A stretch of DNA of 64,000 nucleotides from Branchiostoma lanceolatum (GCF_035083965.1 NC_089740.1:15890552-15954551), one strand, 5' to 3'; numbered from the stretch's first letter, positions 13,119 through 23,470 are shown. Notes: a model not told the origin generated them from the sequence alone. Translations and numbers: made by a program.

Positions 13119-16100
13119 GTAGGTTTAACGGCAGCGTTTCCTGTTGTCCTTTCTGAATGGGTTCCCTGAGAGCAGATCCTCTGACAAGGTTCTGACTGAC
13201 CAGGGATGCCGCTAGGTCACCTGTGGCCACAGTCTTCAACTGTGAGCTGTCGGACAGTAATTTTGCCCCTCAGGAAGCCTTAGAATGCCCCCTTTTAACT
13301 AGAAAAACCCTGCTGAAAGGATTCTTCAGTCGTTCCCTATGTGTATCTAAGAATGTTGTAGAGGAATGTTGAAAGTTTTTACAAGAGTTTCTCAACATAG
13401 AAGTCCTGTATAACAACAGTGCCTCCCTCCCCCCCATCCCACCCCCAGGCTGAGACCCATGCGCTGGAATCAGAGCAGAACTCTGCCCAGAACGATCCAC
13501 CTGAGAGGGAACCAGACGTAACCAGTCCAAACCAGTTCAGACCTGTTCCAACCCAGGATGGAACCGGTCCCAAACCGGATAGAACCAGTCCCACACCAGA
13601 CAGAACCGGTCCCAGCCAGGACGTCACCAGTCCCAACCTGAACATAACCAGTCCAAACCAGGACAAAACCGGTCCAAACCAGTTCAGAAGCGGTTCCAGC
13701 CAGTCTCAGGAGGACACAGCTGGTTCTGACTGGTCCAGCGCTGACCTGCTGCCCGTCAAGCCCTCAGGAAAGAAGCGGAAACGAGAGACGTCGACGGATT
13801 CGCGGGACAGCAGTGGGACGGGACAGAGCGACACAAGCAAGGGTGACATGAGTAAGCCGTTTTCTGTCCCCTCTTTACTAGAGCTGTGTACCTAAACAAA
13901 TTTTAGGTACAGGTACAGGTACATGGGTTAAGGTACAGGTCGGGACCTGAACCAGTACCTGAACTACTTGTTTGGAAAATGCTAGATTTTTGATAAGGAC
14001 AAAAGCATGTTTGAACTGGTGAAAACATAATTTTTGATTGTGCCAGGTATTATTTTTATGAAAACACAGATGAAAATTTGACTCCAGCCATGCAAATGTG
14101 TTTTCTGTGCTTTAAAGTGGCTTTAGAGCACTGCCACGGTAATTTCATAGTAATTTTATCTGTCAAAGTGACCATCCCCTGAGTCAGGTCCAGTACCGAT
14201 ACAGCAGGGTCAGGTATTTTGGACCTGTACCTAATTCATTGTACCAGGTACTGTATCGGTACAGCGTACTGGTACACAGCTCTACTCTTTACGTAACCAT
14301 GCCAGTAACTGTTCACTGTGACGTCACATACAGCCAGTAAACAATGATTTGATCACCTTAGAAAAGGAAATGTCAAGAGGGAATAATTTTGTTTCAAGGT
14401 GTGAGATTTAGTCATGAAAGAATGGTGTATGGTTTGCACCGATGCATATCTTTTGTGATTGAATAATGCCATTTCTGTAGAGTACAAACAGGAAATATTG
14501 CCTTGTTTCTGAATTGAATTGAAATTTCGTTTTTAGGATGTAAGGATTCCGGAGTTGCCAAAAGAATGACAAGGCAGGACGGGGAAAAAAAGTGTTTCAA
14601 ATGTTGGTCCAACCCTGACGGTTTGTTTCAGGAACCCCTGAGCTGATGGGACCCCCTCCCGCGCCACCCCCCTCCAGCCTCCCCCCTGCTGCCGATGCCC
14701 CCCCTCTGCAGAACGTCCCAGCAAAGAAACAGCAGCAGTATGCCTACATCTTTTCTACGGAGCTGGCGAACAAGGCGAGTCTTACATAACTAAAACCAGC
14801 ACACAACAAACAAACAAACAAACAAACAAACTATCAAGGTTCATAAGCTGGCGAACAAGGCGAGTTCTGTGGAGTAGAGTTTGTCACACATGAGTATAGA
14901 GGTTCATAAGCTGGCGAACAAGGCGAGTTCTGTGGAGTGTGTTGCACATGACTATAGAGGTTCAGAATCTGCTTCAAACAGCTCACAGTTTGCTGCAATA
15001 TGATCCTTTTGTTATATGATCCTTTCGTAACATGATTCCCTCTGTAACTTGATTCCCTGAATTTGATACATCTATAATCCTTTCCTTAAGTAACATGATC
15101 CTCCTGTCCCCCTAGGCAGCAGAGGCCGTACTGCAGGGGCGAGTGCAGTCCATTGTGGCGTTCCACATGGAACACGTGACACGAGCACGGATCGACCGCG
15201 TGCGTCACAGCGAACAGGTGGGTTACGTCAGCTTTATTCTGCCTTGATTTATCTATTAATTAGCTTAGAACTGAATACCCCATATATTAGTAATGTCTAG
15301 ATAATCAAATACTCCAAATTTCATATGCTGTTTCCATAGCAACAGCTGTTTCAGTTACAGTCTGTTAACCCATGGCAACAGCTGTGTCAGATGCAGTTTG
15401 GTAACCCATGGCAACAGCTGTGTCAGATGCAGTTTGGTAACCCATAGCAACAGCTGTATCAGATGCAGTTTGGTAACCCATAGCAACAGCTGTGTCAGAT
15501 GTAGTTTGGTAACCCATAGCAACAGCTGTATCAGATGCAGTTTGGTAACCCATAGCAACAGCTGTTTCAGTTACAGTCTGTTAACCCATGGCAACAGCTG
15601 TGTCAGTTACAGTCTGTTAACCCATGGCAACAGCTGTGTCAGTTACAGTCTGTAACCCATGGCAACAGCTGACAGGTGCTCTCCCCATCTCTCCCCATCT
15701 GCAGGTGCAGTCTGGTAACCCGTGGCAACAGATGCAGGCGAGCCAGCTGGGGTTCGGGTCGGACCTGGGGCTGAACCCCTCCGCAGGGGGTCCGGCGCCC
15801 CAGCTGCCGTCCAAGCCGCCCCCGCCCTACCCGGGCAGCGCCACTCTGGAGGCGGGGGGGACGGAGGGCCTGACCCCGGAGCAGCTGCGGCACCGGCAGG
15901 AGCGGCTCATGACCATCCAGCGCATGCACAAGCTGCTGTTCCCCGAGCAGGCCCAGACAGCGCCCCCTAGCGACTCTCTGGCGGCGCAGCAGCAGCTCGA
16001 CCTGGCCAGCCTGCAGGGACAGCTGCAAGGTCAGGCCCTGCAAGGTCAAGGCCAGCCGCGGCCCGGCATGCAGATTGGCCCGGCCCGACCTGTGGGCCCG

Positions 16101-19100
16101 GGGGGGCTCACCATGCAGCAGCCCAGCCCGGGAAACCTGCCCAACAACCAGATGATGTCACCGCATGGACTGATGACATCACAGGCAAACATGATGACAT
16201 CGCAGGGTTGGAGTGACCCTTCCCAGGGTGCACCAGCCCACAAGGCGGCCATGATGGGGCTGGGGTCGCCGGGGTCGGAGGGCATGGGGTCGCCGGGGCA
16301 GCTGGGGGAGGATCAGATGTCGGCGGCGCAGATCGAGTGGCGGCGGCTGGAAGAGAGCTTCTACCGCGAGAAACGGAAACGGATGCTGGAGCAGCAGATG
16401 ATGCGCGGCCAGCCCTACCCGGGACAGAGGTAACCTAACTTTCACTTTCTCACAGAGGTAACTTTCACTTTCACTTTCTTACAGCCCTCCCCTGGACAGA
16501 GGTAACACACTTTCACTTTCTTACAGCCCTACTTGGGACAGAGGTAACCCAACTTTCACTTTCACTTTCTTACAGCCCTACCTGGGACAGAGGTAATGCA
16601 AGTTTCACTTTCTTACAGCCGAACTGGGAAAAACTCCATACAAGAAACACCATTTCCAGGAAAAACTGTTTCCAGGAAAAAAAACTTGTTCAGGAAAGAA
16701 AAAATTTCCAGGGAATGCACTTTTCAGGAAAAAGGCTTTACCAGAAAATCACTTTCCAGGAAAAAACTTCTCCAATAACACACTCTCTGCTCCCCTTACA
16801 GGTACCCCGCTCCACAGCAGTTCTTACCTCAGGACTACGATGGCCCACCAGACGCCCAGGAGGCCTCGCAGACTATGCAGCCCCCGCCGCCCTACCAGGA
16901 CCTGGCGCGGTTACCGCGACAACCACGACAGCAAACCGGCTTCTCTACCTCATTTGGCGAGCCCTACGCGCTGCAGTCCCAGCCACAGGCACAGGGGGCG
17001 CCCCAGGACAGACACCTGCTGCTGCAGTCCCAGTCCCAGCCACAGGGGGCGCCCCAGGACAGACACCTGCTGCTGCAGTCCCAGTCCCAGCCACAGGGGG
17101 CGCCCCAGGACAGACACCTGCTTCTGCAGTCCCAGTCCCAGCCACAGGGGGCGCCCCAGGACAGACACCTGCTGCTGCAGTCCCAGTCCCAGCCACAGGG
17201 GGCTCCACAGGACAGACATCTGCTGCTGCAGTCCCAGTCCCAGCCACAGGGGGCGCCCCAGGACAGACACCTGCTGCTGCAGTCCCAGTCCCAGCCACAG
17301 GGGGCTCCACAGGACAGACATCTGCTGCTGCAGTCCCAGTCCCAGCCACAGGGGGCGCCCCAGGACGCCCCTAACTTCAGTATTAGCCAGCAGCTGCAGG
17401 AAAGGGCGCGGCTGTCGGCCCAGCGGGAGCAGCTGCCGCAGTACGCAGCAGGTCACGCAGCAGGCCACGCAGCCGGTCACGCAGCCGGGCAGCCACACCG
17501 CTTCATGTACCCCATGCAGGACCGCCCTCGCCCGCAGGTCTGTATCTGTGCAACTGGTGGAACCATGTAAAACCGGTATAACGGGTTTCGTCTTGTACAG
17601 CCGGTCTATCCGGTAGAACCATGCATAACTGCATAACACACAAGCTTCTGTATCTGATTATGATTTTGATTATAGTTCTAACAGAAACAAATTTTGGAAT
17701 GCTTCAATCCTGGGTTAATTAGTCTGATTCCTGTAATGACGACTCGTTCTTGTTTCTTCTTTTCTGAACAGGTCTCCCCTTCACAACAATCCGCCATGCA
17801 GAGACTGATGATGTCACAGCAGAGTCTGATGATGTCACAGCAGGGACCGATGACATCACCGGGCATGATGTCACCGGAGGGCTCAAACGGAGGTCTGCTG
17901 ATGGAGTTCCCGCGAACCGGCGCCGACCGGAACACACGGCCACGACCGCAGTCTGCCACCGGGAACGACATGATGTCACCTAACTCCGTAGCCAGCCCGC
18001 AGGGTCAGAGGCCACTAGGGGTCAAGGGGCAGAGTTCAGGTGCAGAAGACACCCCCTCAGAGAGCAGCCAATCGAGTCAGCAGCTGCTAGACCAGCCGGA
18101 AACCAGCAAGCCGAGGTCTAACCAGCCGCCAACATCCCAGAACCAGCCCCAAACCAGTCAGCATCTGCAAAATCAGCCCCCAACCAGTCAGCATCTGCAA
18201 AACCAGCCCCAAACCAGTCAGCATCTACAAAACCAGCCCCCAACCAGTCAGCATCTGCAAAATCAGCCCCCAACCAGTCAGCATCTGCAAAACCAGCCCC
18301 CAACCAGTCAGCATCTGCAAAATCAGCCCCCAACCGGTCAGCATCTACAAAACCAGCCCCAAACCACAACCCAACCCTCGCCCAGCCAGCCGATGACGCC
18401 CCAGCCCCCCTCCAACCAGGCAGCAGCCAACGCACCAGCTACCAGCCGGCCTGGGGCAAGCCAGCCACAAACCTTTGCCCCCACGACCTTCGCCCCCACG
18501 ACCTTTGCCCCCAGCTCCCTGCAGCAGCTGGAGCAGCATTTCTCCAAGCGGTTCATGCCGGGTTTCGACGAAGCGCCCTTCAGCAAAACCACGGCAATCA
18601 CCACCACTAACGCCCTGACAGCCGTGTCCACTACCGTTACCATGACAACTGTGGCTGTGTCCAGTCGCACTGGAACCTCGGCTTCCGGTGGTTCTGTTGC
18701 CACGGTGCCCAAGTTCAAGGCTCCCCCTCCCCCGACTAACGGGGTGAAGCCCGTGCCCAGCAGTGAGACCGATAGTGTGACGTCCCCCGCCAGCTCAGAG
18801 ACCAGAACTCTGTCGCCTGCCGTGTCATCGCCAGCACAGGTCAAAGGCCAAGGGTCAGCGGAGGGAGCAGGGCAAAGTTCAAAGCCCATGTCCCCAGCAG
18901 TGAAGTCGCCTGCAGTGCCCCAGGCTGCCCAGCAGGGGTCCTCGCCAGCCCCCGTGCCGTCGCCCAAACCGAGACGGCAGCCATCGCCGGCCATGGTTGC
19001 CTCGCCGGCGGGGAAGTCGCTCCGCTCGCCCGCCCCGGGGTCGCCCTTCGCCCAGCCCCTCAAGTCACCCCTGGAGAAAAAGTCCCCAAAGATTCCGCCG

Positions 19101-21233
19101 CCATTGAAGTCGCCCTCCGAGGTCAAATCTCCCATGATGCCTCAGCGTCAGTCGCCAGGACTGAGGTCTCCCACAACTCCTCAGGAAACGGCCAGCGGTG
19201 TTCCGAACTCTCCCGCTGTGTCCATCAAGTCCCCCGCAGTCCTTAGGTCTCCCAGCATGCCCAGCAATTCTCCCATGATGCAGCAGGTGAAGTCGCCTAT
19301 GAGGCGGCAGGAGAGCTCCCCCGTGGTTACCATGGTGAGGCAGGAAATACCCAAAACCTTACTGCCCGAGAGGTCACAGGTCATCCCCACTACGATGCGA
19401 CCTCTGTTACCAAGGCAACCACAGCAGCTGGACACCATGAGTCAAGGTCAGAGGCTAGCCATGATGGCAGGTCAAAGTGCAATGTTAGGTCAAAGTTCAA
19501 TGGGGCCACAGATGTCAGTATCCGTAGGGCAGTTCAGCCATCAGATGAGCGGTTTCCCGCGGCAACCATCGCCAGGGCAACGGCAACTGATGGGCCGCCC
19601 AGCGCAGTACTTGGCCCGTCCTTCAGGGGGCGACTTGGAGAGCCAGTCGCGAGGGAACATCATGTACTCGCAGTCGCAGCTGGTGCAGATGCAGGCTCGC
19701 TACATGGCCGGCCTGAGGCAGGACACCCCCGCCGCAGCAATGGTACCGCCTGGGCTGAGACAGGACACTCCAACCCCAGCAATGGTACCATCCGGGCTGA
19801 GACAGGACACCCCCGCTGCAGCAATGGTACCTTCCCAGCCCAGGCCTACCTTTGAACCCCAGACCCCTGTGGAAATCGGACCAAACACGGAGTTCGCGCT
19901 GGCTTTCCAGAAACGGGGGCCCCCCTCCCCCCCTCAGAACAGGTTCCCCAGCCCCCAGCAGCCACACCCCGGGGATCCAAGATATCCCCACCCCGGGGAC
20001 ATGCGATTCAGTGAGCCTCAACAAATAATGGATGCAAGATATCACCACCCTGATGACAGGTTTACCCACCCAGGGGATACTAGGTTACCCCACCCCGGGG
20101 ACAGTAGATTTACCCATCCCGGGGACACCAGGTTTCCCAATCCAGGGGAGAACAGGTTTCCCCACCCAGGGGAGAACAGGTTTCCCCACCCAGGGGACAG
20201 CAGGTTAACCCACCCTGGTGACAACAGGTTTCCCCACCCAGGGGACAGCAGGTTTCCCCACCCCGGGGACAACAGGTTTCCCCACCCTGGGGATATTAGA
20301 TTCCCCCATCCAGGAGACAGCAGGTTCCCTCACGCTCAGCAAGGTAACCAGAGATATCCCCACCCAGGGGAGAGACATCCCCACCCCATGGACAGCAGGT
20401 TTCCCCACCCCGGGGATGGCCGTTACGTGCCGGGGGAGGGGCGGTACGTGCCCGTGGGGGAGGGGCGGTTCATGGCGGCGCGGATGGCCGGGATGCTGCA
20501 GGATGGGCTGGAGGAGGCGTCTCTCATGGACCGCTCCGTCGCGCTGCAGAACCTACAGAACATGCTCGGCCCCCCGCGCTCCGTCGCAGAGTCGCTTAGC
20601 AACAACATGGAGGCGTTTCCCGGACAACGGCAAATGGTGGAAGAGATGAGGTCGCAAGAGGCAGTGCAAAGCATGTTGGGAAGGATGATGCAGTCCCACA
20701 ATGCCTTGGGAAATGCTCCCATGCAAAAGTCTGGCATGTCTGCTGGACTTTCCCATGGTGCAATGCAAGGACCTCGGATGACCCCACCATACAGTGCAGC
20801 GGACGGCAGCATGGCAGCAGGTCAAGGTTCAGTGGCGGGTCAAATGTCAGTAGGTCAAATGTCCCCCGGGGGTCTGATGTTCAAAGCGCCGGTGGCAGTG
20901 GGGGAGGGTGGCATGGGCGGCCCCCGGGGGGTGGGGGAAGCCCCCATGGGCCCCATGCAGGACATCCAGCAGACCAGGAAGGCTCAGCGCTTCGTGTTGC
21001 CCACGGAAACACCAACCAGAACTCTGCAGTACTTTCCCGCGGGGAAGCCGGAGCGCGCGCCGCACCCCGGCATGATGCAGCCCGCCATGAGCGTGCCGAA
21101 CCTCTCGGCCAATCAGGAGCCGCAGAAGAGGATTTCCTTCTCGGAGGAGAACCTGATGCAGGCTGGGGGCAGAGCAATGAACCCTGGGTATCCTGCAATG
21201 AACCATGGGTACTCAGGCTACCCTGGACAGTAG
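1381..21233 (+). CDS. Fusion gene: CECR2-like DDT/WHIM region joined to a BCL9/Legless protein
   Basis: Fourteen exons join with consistent phase: 1381-1405, 6094-6200, 7057-7151, 7886-7994, 9206-9301, 9491-9545, 11847-12049, 12939-13118, 13449-13851, 14632-14774, 15116-15217, 15705-16429, 16802-17537, 17772-21233. The total is 6441 nt, about 2146 residues. Residues 9-230 resemble the N-terminal module of CECR2, an ISWI remodeller partner. Residues from about 291 are BCL9-like: a KRKRE-type basic motif, HD1 near 461-490, HD2 near 562-588 and LQYFP near 2077. BCL9 bridges beta-catenin to Pygopus in Wnt-driven transcription, so the product should be nuclear. No bromodomain, normally present in CECR2, was found. 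The start ATG 1381 is chosen because exon 1 (MPRARKNA) joins exon 2 in phase. Intron 10 uses a GC donor. The alternative is two overlapping genes; no separate BCL9 start is visible. Confidence 0.75.
2960..3609. repeat. 15-bp minisatellite in intron 1
   Basis: About 43 copies of the unit CCCGACCTGCYWGGT, varying at two positions (C/T, T/A, A/G). Because 15 is a multiple of three, one frame stays open on each strand and translates as RPAWS/RPARS. It is not a gene. Confidence 0.9.
3650..4142 (-). mobile_element. Retroelement fragment with zinc finger, bounded by inverted repeats
   Basis: Near-identical 22-bp inverted repeats bound the segment (CTGGGAAAATTTTCTGG core at about 3667-3688 and its complement at about 4109-4130). 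Inside, the minus strand (about 4013-3735) encodes YRCDFCGRDCHSRIGLFSH, the zinc-finger tail typical of non-LTR retrotransposon ORFs, followed by a stop. No intact reverse transcriptase remains. The combination of inverted termini and a LINE-type tail is unusual; it may be a composite or a captured fragment. Confidence 0.5.
4663..4808. repeat. 23-bp minisatellite in intron 1
   Basis: Six copies of CAGGGACACCGAAATCTTAAATA with a few substitutions. Confidence 0.85.
4804..4847. mobile_element. Miniature palindromic element with CAGGGCTC ends
   Basis: A 44-bp segment begins CAGGGCTCCAAAT and ends ATTTCGAGCCCTG, an inverted terminal pair of the hAT type. It resembles the ends of the larger element at 43805-44191. 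No clear target duplication is seen. Confidence 0.4.
5482..6093 (+). repeat. Mirage array: four decoy copies of the exon 2 acceptor
   Basis: Four 142-bp tandem copies precede real exon 2. Each contains the intron end, the CAG acceptor and the first ~45 nt of the exon. Decoy acceptors fall before 5526, 5668, 5810 and 5952; the real one is before 6094. Each decoy diverges after GAGCTAGTT and reaches a stop within a few codons, with no evident donor. Confidence 0.88.
6290..6481. mobile_element. MITE with TACTGTAAAT termini in intron 2
   Basis: A 192-bp segment starts TACTGTAAAT and ends ATTTACAGTA, with internal inverted segments containing GCGGTGGTTT / AAACCACCGCG. A related half-copy lies at about 7300-7384. 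This looks like a short non-autonomous DNA transposon. Confidence 0.5.
7127..7256 (+). repeat. Mirage array at the exon 3 donor
   Basis: Three imperfect ~52-bp copies carry the exon 3 end plus donor (GATATCAG|GTGGGTCA). The first is the real junction at 7151/7152. Confidence 0.75.
7765..7885. repeat. Two-copy ~64-bp repeat before exon 4
   Basis: The phrase GTTTAACCAAT...GGGGGCCTGAT...CCAATGGGTGT occurs twice and runs into the exon 4 acceptor. Only intronic sequence is repeated. Confidence 0.6.
8280..8900. repeat. Two degenerate repeat arrays in intron 4
   Basis: About 8280-8560 holds roughly four ~80-bp copies built on GACATGGCACTGCCGAGTCGGTCCCC. About 8655-8900 holds five to six ~40-bp copies built on GATATTTCTGCGTATGGGAC. 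Neither codes for protein. Confidence 0.6.
8990..9205 (+). repeat. Mirage array at the exon 5 acceptor
   Basis: Two ~81-bp upstream copies (decoy exon starts near 9041 and 9122) repeat the acceptor GTGCAG and the first exon bases CTGGTGTTCCTGAAGGG, then reach TGTGTAG, a stop. The real exon starts at 9206. Confidence 0.82.
9292..9366 (+). repeat. Mirage array at the exon 5 donor
   Basis: The exon end plus donor (AAGACATG|GTGAGCACTTTC) is repeated about 2.5 times at 31-33 bp spacing, placing further GTGAG donors downstream of the real one at 9302. Confidence 0.7.
9870..11618 (+). mobile_element. 5'-truncated non-LTR retrotransposon (LINE) in intron 6
   Basis: An open frame from about 9870 to the TAG ending at 10888 encodes the C-terminal end of a LINE polyprotein. 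It includes INYGCATWAPSS, IQYQFGKFLFKAP, GELGWLP and a Cys-His motif (CKICNTGETETIDHFILTC) typical of LINE ORF2 tails. The reverse-transcriptase catalytic core is missing, so this is a dead 5'-truncated copy. The 3' UTR carries ~58-bp repeats (11020-11410, TTAATTTGCTTACATTATG type) and ends in a short (AAAGTTC)n tail at about 11596-11618, as in L2/CR1-like elements. It lies in sense orientation within the host gene; the clade is not certain. Confidence 0.82.
11700..11846 (+). repeat. Mirage copy of the exon 7 acceptor
   Basis: One upstream copy (about 11708-11776) repeats CCCCCCAGACCTGAGATTGTAC and the following exon bases; the reading frame is damaged by base changes. The real exon starts at 11847. 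Confidence 0.78.
12003..12300 (+). repeat. Mirage copy of the exon 7 donor and C-rich repeats
   Basis: The end of exon 7 (ATCCTGGGGCCGCTACAG ... TCTCAG|GTAACA) reappears once at about 12116-12185, giving a second donor. Flanking DNA is a degenerate CCCCCCTCTAACTA repeat. Confidence 0.75.
12360..12640. repeat. ~39-bp minisatellite in intron 7
   Basis: About six copies of TTAAGATTGTTGTTCCTCCTTAAGGAATAAGAATGAGAG-like sequence, grading into the mirage units that follow. Confidence 0.7.
12640..12938 (+). repeat. Mirage array at the exon 8 acceptor
   Basis: Two ~146-bp upstream copies (decoy starts near 12648 and 12794) repeat CCCAG|GATGCTGACAGG and the first ~50 nt of exon 8, then read GATGAGGGTTAAG, a stop. 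The real exon at 12939 reads GATGAGGAGGTG instead. Confidence 0.85.
13449..21233 (+). CDS. BCL9: Exons 9-14 of the fusion gene: BCL9/Legless part
   Basis: Exon 9 ends with GKKRKRETSTDSRDSS, matching the conserved N-terminal basic motif of vertebrate BCL9. Exons 10-11 encode HD1 (IFSTELANK joined to AAEAVLQGRVQSIVAFH), the Pygopus PHD-binding helix. Exon 12 encodes HD2 (LTPEQLRHRQERL ... LLFPEQ), the beta-catenin-binding helix. Exons 12-14 are long, proline-, glutamine- and methionine-rich and disordered, as in BCL9. Near the end, PTRTLQYFPAGKPE matches the BCL9 C-terminal motif. Coding minisatellites expand the tail: a 17-residue unit repeated about 7 times (16990-17360), QPPTSQHLQN repeats (18120-18360), SP/KSP clusters (18780-19330) and HPGD-RFP repeats (19960-20420). 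Exon 9 has no in-frame ATG until its last codons, so it probably depends on the upstream exons for initiation. Confidence 0.88.
13879..14284. mobile_element. hAT-like MITE with 8-bp target duplication, intron 9
   Basis: A 406-bp element starts TAGAGCTGTGTACC and ends GGTACACAGCTCTA, and is flanked on both sides by CTCTTTAC (13871-13878 and 14285-14292). Eight-base duplications are the hAT signature. There is no transposase. Internal GGTACAGGT motifs relate it to the elements at 36255 and 53471. It sits 27 bp after the exon 9 donor. Confidence 0.85.
14775..14960 (+). repeat. Mirage copies of the exon 10 GC donor
   Basis: CTGGCGAACAAG|GCGAGT, the end of exon 10 with its non-canonical GC donor, recurs at about 14848 and 14913. 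A short CAAA array lies at 14805-14830. Confidence 0.75.
15340..15704 (+). repeat. Mirage array at the exon 12 acceptor
   Basis: About nine ~37-bp copies of CAGTYTGGTAACCCATGGCAACAGCTGTRTCAGATG precede exon 12. The real exon starts at 15705 with GTGCAGTCTGGTAACCCGTGG, so each unit repeats the exon's first bases and an AG. The copies carry E-box CAGCTG motifs. Confidence 0.8.
16412..16620 (+). repeat. Mirage array at the exon 12 donor
   Basis: The exon end plus donor (CCTACCCGGGACAGAG|GTAACC) and ~45 bp of intron (TTTCACTTTCTTACAGCC) are repeated about four times. Each unit contains both a donor and a CTTACAG acceptor-like site. Confidence 0.8.
16630..16790. repeat. Irregular TTTCCAGGAAAA repeats in intron 12
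   Basis: Degenerate ~20-bp units; a related array lies in the 3' UTR (21515-21750). Three contain the palindrome TTCCAGGAA (16654, 16670, 16754). Confidence 0.6.
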
Positions 21234-23470
21234 GACTGACTCATTATTGGTGCAGGGGTGCAGGGGGAAATGTTGCCATATCCAGTGAAAATACAAAGAG
21301 CAGGACATGAGATATATTTGTACATATGTGTTTTGCAGGGCATGATGGGTATGATGGCCCTCTGTATGACCTATGACATTGTTGTTCCATGAAGTTTTGC
21401 ATGTATTCTGGCCGTGGTGTGGACCGGCGACCTCTGACCCTGTTTGACCTGTCCTGCCAACTGTGATGTCACGTTACAGACCTGACCTGACCTGACATCT
21501 GTATCTTATATTTTACTTTCCAGGAAAAAGAAACACATGTTGAGGAAAGAACCCTTTCCAGGAAATACTCTTTCCAGGGGATAAAACTCTTTATAGGAAT
21601 CACATTCCCAGGAAAAAACACGCTTTTCAGGAAGAGGAAACATGCTTTTCAGGAAAAAGACATTTCCAGAAAAAACACTCAAAAAAACAAGAAACACACT
21701 TTTAAGAAACACAATAGCCAGGAAGCATTCTATCCAGGAAAAAACTTTTTACACGACACACTTCAAACATACAATGTATCCATCCAGTATGCAGTATAGG
21801 TTGTTTTTAGATGGAAAAAATCAAACAAAGAATTCCAAAATGCTGAATTATAAAGATCTTGTGAGAAAAGTCTCAGATTTCGCTCAGAAAGTACTGACGT
21901 CAGGTCAGGTCAGGTTAGAAATTTGATACGTGAATTTCTGGCCGCCCAAAGATGCAGCTAAACCGGCTTTTTCAGCCATCAGTTTTGTAGCAGTGTGAGG
22001 GTCCAGTCAGTGCAACAGTGGACGGGCGGGGTTTTGGCGACGCCACAGAGGCGGGACTTTTTGTTGTTCAGGTGGTTTTGTTTAAGGTGCCTTTTTACTG
22101 ACATTTTGGGCCTCTATGAGGTCGTGTCAACTGTGCCATATATGGGGTGGGAGGGGTCGGTTTGTGGTATATTGTATGATGGAATATACATGTACGTATC
22201 ATTGCCAAAGTCTACTGTATTCAATAAGGGGAAAACTTGTACACTGCCATACAAGGGAGCTCTTCGGAGAAATTGTCATCAGCGAGTTTTAGTCGGTTCA
22301 GTTTCCAATTTCGGTTTGGGATTTTATTTAACTGATTTTGTTTTTGACTGGTGCCGACACCATTTTGGGTCGTACCAAGTTACTCCTCGATTCTCTAACA
22401 TTTTAGAATACAGATTTATCGAGAGGAACCAGAGACGGCGATTTTCACCTCCTTAAACTCTACCAACATTGCTGCTTGTTTTGGGCCATGTTATTTGGTC
22501 GTTTTGGGTCACCAATCTCACCATCAACGTAGTTCTGAACCATGAAAGCATTTTTGGGTCTCGTTAGATGCCCTTTTGGGCCCACCATTGCCGCAGATTT
22601 GGGTTACACCGTAGAAATATTTTTGGGCGACTGGCCAAAAGTTTTGCCACCCATTTTTACCCCATCAGTGTTATTGTCAAGGTCAAATGAATTTTCGCAC
22701 AATGTTTGAAGGTTGTCTGTAGGCTGGACATTCAGATGGGAATCTCCCACGGGGGGGGGGGGGGTCATGTTCAACCATGGGGGGGTCAGCGGCAGACAGG
22801 CAGGTTTATGGTCAGTCCCGTTAAAGTTACTATCTGCAACCCCCTGCTCCACAGATTACATTGATTGATGCATAGCTCACGGGAGGGGGGGGGGACTTGC
22901 CTCACAGCAGGCAGAAGGGCAGGCAGGTCTATGCAATACTTGTGGGTCTCATGCTAGTGTTTCCTCACTGCTGAGGTATCACACTAGTGTAGGTTCATAG
23001 CTGAGGCATCACACCAGTGTTTGCTCACAGCTGAGGGTCTCACACCAATGTGGGTTCGCAGCTTTGGATATCATACCAATGTTGGTCTGCATTGGGGCAG
23101 ATATTTTCTATTTTTGTCAGTTTCTTGAGTTGTAAATGTTTCTTTTATCTTTTGTGGTACGGAGATGTTTATGTACAGTGGGGTGGGGACAGGACCAGGC
23201 TCCCCTGGGGTGGGGACAAGAAGCTCCCCTGGGGTGGGGAAAGACGGGCTCCCCTAACAAGTACTAAAGTCGGTAGGTTCTGTGGTAGGTCTGTACGTAG
23301 AGCTAGCGGAAAATCTGCAATATATGATAGGGAACAAGTTGTGTTACATACAAACTGTTTTCACGTTGAAATGTTCTTGTTTAAATCCTGTATAACTTTT
23401 GAGAGAAATACAACATATCTTGGAGGAAATATGCTCAACTTCAGCAATAAAGACTCTTTATATCACTACT
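21234..23470 (+). other. Likely 3' UTR of the BCL9-type gene, with polyadenylation signal
   Basis: No coding exon is recognisable after the TAG at 21231-21233. A canonical AATAAA lies at 23446-23451 and is the best candidate for the end of the transcript. The stretch holds an irregular array of CCAGGAAA-type repeats (21515-21750) and G-runs at 22750 and 22885. Assignment as 3' UTR is inference from position. Confidence 0.4.

Noticed and set aside
9546-15115. A bromodomain, as expected if a complete CECR2 were encoded
   Set aside because: No exon with bromodomain motifs was found between exon 6 and HD1 on either strand.
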